This document shows, piece by piece, positions 60,580 to 64,000 of a stretch of 64,000 nt of DNA. This stretch comes from Pseudodesulfovibrio tunisiensis (GTDB lineage Bacteria > Desulfobacterota > Desulfovibrionia > Desulfovibrionales > Desulfovibrionaceae): contig NZ_CP094380.1 of the NCBI RefSeq assembly GCF_022809775.1, positions 2,951,501-3,015,500 on the forward strand, written 5' to 3'. The number at the start of each line of letters is the position of its first letter. The stretch's first letter is position 1. The position numbers and the translations under genes are program-made. Under the pieces are notes generated by a model. It was not told where the DNA came from and made no database searches. It saw only the letters and a list, made by a program, of their open reading frames with translations.

Positions 60580-63500
60580 TCAATCCTGCGAAACGACCTT
60601 GTTTCGACCGGTCTGCTTGGCCTGATACAGGGCTATGTCCGCATTCTTGAGCAGAATCTCCACGCTGGAAACTTCCTGGTTCAGGGTGGCCACACCGATG
60701 CTCACGGTAATGGAGATGTCACCGGACTGCGTGGCAATGGAACTGTTTTCCACGGCGATGCGCAGGCGTTCGGCCACTTCCATGGCGCTATTCATCCCGG
60801 TTTCCGGCAGAAGCACGGCGAATTCCTCGCCGCCCAGCCTGCCGAGCACGTCGGCTTTGCGCAGGGATTGCGCGGAGGTGGCCGCCAGTCCGCGGAGCAC
60901 TTCATCGCCCACGTCGTGACCGTACGTATCGTTGACCTTCTTGAAGTGGTCGATGTCCATCATGAACAGGGACAGGGAGCGTCCGTAGCGGAGGGAACTG
61001 CCGAATTCCCGTTGGGCCAGTTCCATGAAGCGTCTGCGGTTGAACAGGTTGGTCAGGCTGTCCGTGGTTGCCAGCTCGCGCAACCGGGCTTCGGTCTGCT
61101 TGCGGTCGGTGATGTCGCGGATCGTGGCCACGGCATACCATTGTCCGCTCAGACGGAATGCGGAAACCGACCGTTCGGCCGGGAATGTGGACCCGTCCTT
61201 GCGTCTGCCCGTGACCTCCTGAATGTTGCCGATGACGGATCCCTTGCCAGTGATGGCGAACTGGAACATGCCCCGCTTGGCCACGTTCCGGTCCTGCTCC
61301 GGGGCCACGAGGTCGTGGACTTCCTGCCCCAGAGCCTGCTGCTCGGTGTAGCCGAACAGCTTTTCCGCAGCATGGTTCCAGAAGGAAATTCGTCCGTTGA
61401 AGTCGATCATCACGATGGCATCGTACGCGGACTCCGCCAGAGCCCGCAGCTTGCGCTCGCTGGCCTTGACCGTGGATTCGATGCGTTTGCGGTCCGTGAT
61501 GTTCATGCCTGCACCCCGGTATCCGCTGAATTTGCCGTCCTCGTCGAAATAGGGCACGCCGCTGAGTTGCAGCCAGATGATTTCTCCGCCCTTGGTCACG
61601 AAGCGGGTTTCGATGTTGGAGAACTCATCCCGCGCTGCAACCGCATCGTCGCGCCAGCGGGCGAAATCCTCGACATCCGCCTTGGGCATGAATTCCTCGG
61701 GATAGTGGCCGGTGATTTCCGAAGGGGAGTAGGCAAGTACGCCCTCCACATCGCTCGTGATGAAGGTGAATCGACCGTCCGCATTGGTTTCCCATATGAA
61801 TTCGCCCACGGACTGGCTTACGTCGCGGAAGCGCTGTTCGGATTGGCGCAGCGCGGCCTCGGCCTTTCGCTGGGCCGTGACGTCGCGCAGGATGACAGCA
61901 ACCCGGTCTGCCTTGCCGTCCGATCCCTTGGCCGGGTGCGTGTTGATCAGCATGATGCGTCGATTGATGGTTTCCTCGCTCTGGATCGGTCTTGTCGTCC
62001 GCAGCACTTCGGCCATTGTCCGGCGCTGCCGTTCCGCCACATCCCTGGGCAGAAGTTCGAAGACGTTCGAGCCGATGATCGCGGTCGGTGTCAGGTTGAG
62101 AAGTCTGGCACCGGCTTCGTTGGCCGAGACCGCGATGCCGTTGAGATCGAGCAGAAACGCGCTTTCATCCAGCGCGTCAAGCAGGGCGCGCGCGGTTTCC
62201 TCGCTGCGTCGGAGTTTGGCTTCATCCTCCTTGCGTCGGGTCATGTTCCGCATGGAGCCGACAGCATACCAGCGGTCCTTGAGATGAAAGGCGGAGATCG
62301 CGAGTTCCACTGGAACGTAGCCGCCGGACTTGCGCTTGGCCGAAACCTCCAGAGTGTGACCGAGGACCTTGCCCCTGCCCTGCCTGCGGAATTCGCGAAA
62401 GCCTGTGGAAGCCGAGCCGCTGTCCGCTTCGGATGCGAGCAGAGGGTGCATCTCCTGTCCCATGATCTCGTCCGAGGTGTAGCCCAGAAGCCGTTCCGCA
62501 GCCGGATTCCAATAGATGATGCGGTCTTCGTCATCCACCATGACAATGGCGTCCTGAGCCGATTGGCTGATGGCCAGCGTGCGTTCCTCGTTTTCCCGGA
62601 GCTGTGCTTCCACCTGGCGTTGCCTGATGCGGTATTCCGCCGCGAACCAGCTTCCCGCAGCCAGCAGCATGGTGAACAGGCCGGTCAGGGCCGCATACAG
62701 GGGAATCCAGGGCAGGGAGAGGTCATCCGGGCGAACCTGGGTTACGATCTTCCAGATCGTGGTATTGTTTTCCCTGTTTCTGGGAATGAGTTCGGGGCTC
62801 TGGTTCGGGTCCACTCTCAGGGTATTGAAGGAAAACAGGCCGGATTTCGTGAAAATGTGCCCGTTGTTGCGGGACTTGATGAATTCCCATGCCTCGGGGA
62901 ACAGTTCGGGCATGCTCATGTGCTTGCGTTCCTCGATCACATGCCCCCATTCCATGTCGGGCTGCGGAGCAAGCATCCAGTGTCCGGAGCGGCTCAGGAG
63001 CATGACCGCGCCTTCGGTCCCTGCGGCCTGCTGTCGGAGCAGTTCCAGAAGTCGGCCGCCATCGAAGTTGAGCACGACCACGCCCAGCTTCCTGTCGGAG
63101 CGGGAAAGCACGGGCGAGGAGAACCGGAGCGTGGGGCGAAACGGCAGTTCGACTTCTCCGTGTTCGATGTTCAGGTCGAACCGGGAGATGTGGACTTCTC
63201 CTCGGGACAGGGCCAGAGCTTCCCGGAAATAGTATCGCGATGTCTTTTCCTGAAGAAAGGCCTCGGGCACGACCACGGGACCGGCGAACGTGCGGTTGAT
63301 GCGTACCCGTTCCATGCCCTGCGGGCTGAGAAAACGTATCTGGAAATAGGAGATGTTGCTGCGGGCGAAATCCGCGAAATCGCCGGAAAGCACGCGCAGG
63401 GCCGAGGGATTGTCCGGGGCGTCTTCCAGTTGCCGGGCCGTGAGCCGAGCCAGAAAGCGGATGTCTGCACTCAGGCTGGCGATTTCCCGGGCCACGGTCT

Positions 63501-63696
63501 GGCTTTCCAGGGCGACGAGCGCGTCCTGACGGTCCTGTATGCGGGTCGTGTGAATCTGATTTCGGGAAATGACGAACCATGTGGAGACGATGGCGATGGC
63601 CACGGCAATGGGAGCGAATAGCAGAATGAACTGGCGGAGCGTGGGGGAGAAGTGCCCCTGTCTTTCCGGGGGGTGGTTCTGATGGGGGACCGTCAT
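60580..63696 (-). CDS. Cache, multi-PAS diguanylate cyclase
   Basis: A 1038-residue membrane sensor. TM1 at about residues 24-46, a long periplasmic Cache-like sensor (residues about 50-320; YYFREALALSRGEVHISRFD, FSSPVLSRSDRKLGVVVLNF), TM2 at about 330-350, then about four PAS/PAC repeats, and a GGDEF domain with RLGGEEFAVLLPE and an upstream I-site RKAD. Active c-di-GMP synthesis is expected. It overlaps the next gene upstream by four bases (ATGA at 63693-63696), so it is co-translated with the partial GGDEF protein. Confidence 0.93.
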   Translation of the reverse strand: MTVPHQNHPPERQGHFSPTLRQFILLFAPIAVAIAIVSTWFVISRNQIHTTRIQDRQDALVALESQTVAREIASLSADIRFLARLTARQLEDAPDNPSALRVLSGDFADFARSNISYFQIRFLSPQGMERVRINRTFAGPVVVPEAFLQEKTSRYYFREALALSRGEVHISRFDLNIEHGEVELPFRPTLRFSSPVLSRSDRKLGVVVLNFDGGRLLELLRQQAAGTEGAVMLLSRSGHWMLAPQPDMEWGHVIEERKHMSMPELFPEAWEFIKSRNNGHIFTKSGLFSFNTLRVDPNQSPELIPRNRENNTTIWKIVTQVRPDDLSLPWIPLYAALTGLFTMLLAAGSWFAAEYRIRQRQVEAQLRENEERTLAISQSAQDAIVMVDDEDRIIYWNPAAERLLGYTSDEIMGQEMHPLLASEADSGSASTGFREFRRQGRGKVLGHTLEVSAKRKSGGYVPVELAISAFHLKDRWYAVGSMRNMTRRKEDEAKLRRSEETARALLDALDESAFLLDLNGIAVSANEAGARLLNLTPTAIIGSNVFELLPRDVAERQRRTMAEVLRTTRPIQSEETINRRIMLINTHPAKGSDGKADRVAVILRDVTAQRKAEAALRQSEQRFRDVSQSVGEFIWETNADGRFTFITSDVEGVLAYSPSEITGHYPEEFMPKADVEDFARWRDDAVAARDEFSNIETRFVTKGGEIIWLQLSGVPYFDEDGKFSGYRGAGMNITDRKRIESTVKASERKLRALAESAYDAIVMIDFNGRISFWNHAAEKLFGYTEQQALGQEVHDLVAPEQDRNVAKRGMFQFAITGKGSVIGNIQEVTGRRKDGSTFPAERSVSAFRLSGQWYAVATIRDITDRKQTEARLRELATTDSLTNLFNRRRFMELAQREFGSSLRYGRSLSLFMMDIDHFKKVNDTYGHDVGDEVLRGLAATSAQSLRKADVLGRLGGEEFAVLLPETGMNSAMEVAERLRIAVENSSIATQSGDISITVSIGVATLNQEVSSVEILLKNADIALYQAKQTGRNKVVSQD

Positions 63697-64000
63697 GTTT
63701 CCCTCGCCGTGACCACGGTGTTCTTGCCCTGCTTCTTGGCGCGGACGAGCGCACCCTGAATGCGTGCCAGAAAATCTTCCATGGTGTCGTCCGGAGAGAT
63801 TCGGGTCACGCCGACGCTGACGGTCATGTGGATTGATCCGCCGAAAAGCTTGTGGTCGATGAATCCCCGGATCTTTTCCCCCAGAGCCGCAGCCTTGTCC
63901 GTCTCGGTGTGCGTGGCCAGAACAATGAACTTGCCTCCACGCCAGCGGAACAGGAAGTCCGTGCCCCGGATGCGGCGGCTCACGTTCCGGGCCAGATTGG
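63693..64000 (-). CDS. GGDEF-domain protein with degenerate active site, C-terminal part
   Basis: The C-terminal ~101 codons of a gene that enters from the right edge. It contains LARNVSRRIRGTDFLFRWRGG then KFIVL, where RGGKF stands at the GGDEF/GGEEF position, so two catalytic acidic residues are missing, while the I-site RxxD (RGTD) five residues earlier is kept. It may be a c-di-GMP binding effector rather than a cyclase. The tail SVGVTRISPDDTMEDFLARI and ALVRAKKQGKNTVV matches GGDEF C-termini. Overlaps the following gene by ATGA. Confidence 0.85.
   Translation of the reverse strand, partial: NLARNVSRRIRGTDFLFRWRGGKFIVLATHTETDKAAALGEKIRGFIDHKLFGGSIHMTVSVGVTRISPDDTMEDFLARIQGALVRAKKQGKNTVVTARET

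Noticed and set aside
1..64000. tRNA, rRNA and CRISPR arrays
   Set aside because: No cloverleaf-like stretch, rRNA core or regularly spaced short repeats were seen in the intergenic regions.

Overview
The window is GC-rich, densely coding DNA from a sulfate-reducing bacterium, most likely a member of the Desulfovibrionaceae (Desulfovibrio or Pseudodesulfovibrio-like). The decisive evidence is a complete dsrMKJOP operon (39759-44900), preceded by the RsbRD-domain gene that usually sits in front of it in this group. Rubrerythrin, a fused FmdE/molybdopterin-binding protein, many c-di-GMP and chemotaxis proteins and a sigma-54-controlled transporter cluster fit the same assignment.

Layout. 1-2638: minus-strand c-di-GMP/HD group (GAF-HD-GYP, HD, EAL-HDOD running off the left edge). 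2741-5004: rubrerythrin and the FmdE fusion. 5212-10163: MacB-type ABC exporter (permease, ATPase, membrane fusion protein), a YkgJ-type cysteine-cluster protein and phosphomannomutase/phosphoglucomutase. 10247-12187: hflK-hflC. 12461-13183: an orphan CI/S24-type repressor whose protease dyad looks broken. 13605-17696: mlaEFDCA phospholipid transport operon ending with a YfcE-like phosphoesterase. 17867-20796: HD nucleotidase, tautomerase, argJ and a periplasmic solute-binding protein.

20931-32200: an all-plus block holding a DUF3124 protein, a PAS sigma-54 activator with a cysteine cluster, a NifX-like protein, then a textbook sigma-54 promoter with an upstream palindrome, a degenerate receiver, a CBS protein, a DASS anion symporter, a beta-helix protein, an NhaB antiporter, a Cache histidine kinase and three receivers, the last degenerate. 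I infer a single signal-controlled, sodium-linked transport module. 32227-37030: thpR, a small AT-rich island, a chemoreceptor with a C-terminal CheR-type tether, an EamA transporter and sfsA. 37183-39265: serS, a thioesterase and a small gene. 39692-45633: dsr operon with promoter, Rex/HcpR-like palindrome and a possible attenuator. 45752-50246: a multi-PAS diguanylate cyclase, a VOC protein and a hypothetical. 50558-56518: universal stress protein, hisC-cmk, a CPA2 antiporter and a DUF1007-NicO metal exporter. 56599-64000: an MBL hydrolase, a secreted nuclease, and three large GGDEF proteins (the last cut by the right edge).

The most unusual structure is a roughly 360-bp multi-hairpin intergenic element present twice (13244-13601 and 49358-49720), both times between the 3' ends of convergent genes. 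Its flanks and order of hairpins are conserved while the arms differ with compensating changes, as expected if the folded structure is what is selected. I saw no tRNA, rRNA, CRISPR array or intact transposon.
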